Part shown: positions 63,463-64,000 of the stretch, in pieces | How positions within the stretch are numbered: the first letter of the stretch is position 1 | Layout: each line of letters starts with the position of its first letter | Source: Micromonospora sp. R77 | GTDB taxonomy: Bacteria; Actinomycetota; Actinomycetes; Mycobacteriales; Micromonosporaceae | Direction: 5' to 3' | Assembly: GCF_022747945.1 (NCBI RefSeq) | Contig: NZ_JALDST010000001.1 | Span: 1,302,001-1,366,000, forward strand | Length of the DNA: 64,000 nucleotides | The notes under the pieces: generated by a model | The model's database searches: none | What the model was told of the DNA's origin: nothing | Seen by the model: only the letters and a program-made list of their open reading frames with translations | Position numbers and translations under genes: made by a program

Positions 63463-64000
63463 GTGCGGGTGCGAAGTCGGGCAGTCGTGGCAGCCGGCGT
63501 GGCGGTGGCGGTCGTCGCCCTCCTCGGGATCTGGTTCGTGGTCCGGCAGCTCGGGCCGCACCTCACCCTGCCCCTGGCCAGCCGCACCTGCACGGTGCAG
63601 GCCGACGGCCGGGTGGTGCTCGGCGCGGACCAGATGGCCAACGCGGCCACCATCGCGGCGATCGGCATGCAACGCGGGATGCCCGAGCAGGCCGTGGTCG
63701 TGGCGCTGGCCACCGCCTACCAGGAATCGCACCTGAAGAACATCGGCCACGGCGACCGGGACTCGGTGGGGCTGTTCCAGCAGCGGCCGAGCCAGGGCTG
63801 GGGCACCGCCGAGCAGATCCAGGACCCGCGCTACGCGGCGGCCCGGTTCTATGCCGCGCTGAAGAAGGTCAAGGGCTGGCAGGGGATGCGGGTCACCGAG
63901 GCCGCGCAGCGGGTGCAGCGGTCGGCCTACCCGGAGGCGTACCAGAAGTGGGCCGACGAGTCGCAGGTGCTCACCCGGGCCCTGCTCGGCGACGCGACCG
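63463..64000 (+). CDS. Membrane-anchored transglycosylase-like protein, partial (cut by window end)
   Basis: The frame from GTG 63463 (or GTG 63469) is open to the window end (179 residues seen). An N-terminal anchor (about residues 7-28, AVVAAGVAVAVVALLGIWFVV) precedes a CTV turn and a domain with QMANAATIAAIGMQRGMPEQ, ATAYQESHLKNIGHGDRDSVGLFQQRPSQGWG and RFYAALKKVKGW. This resembles actinobacterial lytic-transglycosylase-like proteins; the Glu in QESHL fits the catalytic position. It lies in the slot that holds rpfD after hemW in M. tuberculosis but is not an Rpf domain as far as I can see. Confidence 0.82.
   Translation, partial: MRVRSRAVVAAGVAVAVVALLGIWFVVRQLGPHLTLPLASRTCTVQADGRVVLGADQMANAATIAAIGMQRGMPEQAVVVALATAYQESHLKNIGHGDRDSVGLFQQRPSQGWGTAEQIQDPRYAAARFYAALKKVKGWQGMRVTEAAQRVQRSAYPEAYQKWADESQVLTRALLGDAT

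Overview
The window is high-GC actinobacterial DNA. Codon third positions are almost all G or C, GTG starts and GTGA/ATGA gene overlaps are frequent, and many genes look leaderless, with a TANNNT -10 box 6-7 nt before the start codon. The gene set, the intergenic repeat families and the YkoEDC/TPP-riboswitch locus fit a Micromonospora-like member of Micromonosporaceae. That placement is inference: there is no rRNA in the window.

The backbone is the chromosomal block known from Mycobacterium tuberculosis as roughly Rv2343c to Rv2389c. It includes dnaG, dgt, glyS, smtB-zur, uppS, recO, era, a cytidine-deaminase-like gene, corC, ybeY, phoH, dnaJ2, hrcA, hemW and an Rpf-region-type secreted or anchored protein. 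Genus-specific genes are inserted between these.

Layout. 1-550 holds the edge of an IS110-family element with a frameshifted transposase. 551-1483 is a DrrA-type ABC ATPase. 1797-8910 is the most unusual locus: a fused TAXI-TRAP permease, a TAXI lipoprotein, a NIT-type sensor kinase, a roadblock/LC7 protein and a second TAXI lipoprotein. 8914-11321 is a PH-like protein and dnaG. 11440-13518 is an ABC exporter with an XRE regulator and a dyad operator. 13593-16025 is a BCCT carrier and a membrane protein. 16033-18536 is an iron-regulated siderophore-interacting protein, dgt and a VOC protein. 18658-24777 holds ppdK, a GH20 hexosaminidase and a secreted C39-like peptidase. 24948-30887 holds dusB, an oxidoreductase with a divergent regulator, glyS and small genes.

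31004-34303 is the zinc module: znuABC, an SmtB-type ArsR repressor and Zur, with a Zur-box-like site upstream of znuA. 35210-40427 holds an acyl-CoA dehydrogenase, a DUF6328-like protein, and a translationally coupled operon of hydrolase, AAC(3)-like acetyltransferase and SIS protein. 40511-43654 is a TPP riboswitch followed by the thiamine-precursor ECF transporter ykoEDC, with an MTH1187-type thiamine-binding gene at 44291. After gnd, the conserved uppS-recO-era-corC-ybeY-phoH and hrcA-dnaJ-rsmE segments follow; hrcA has a CIRCE element. The window ends with hemW, an enoyl-CoA hydratase and a cut-off membrane-anchored transglycosylase-like gene.

Three things stand out: the TRAP/conservon-like sensory operon, a repeated GTTAACAGGGGGCCC intergenic element (three copies), and five places where the reading frame seems broken by one base. 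The last may mean sequence errors or real decay. No CRISPR array, tRNA, rRNA or prophage was seen.
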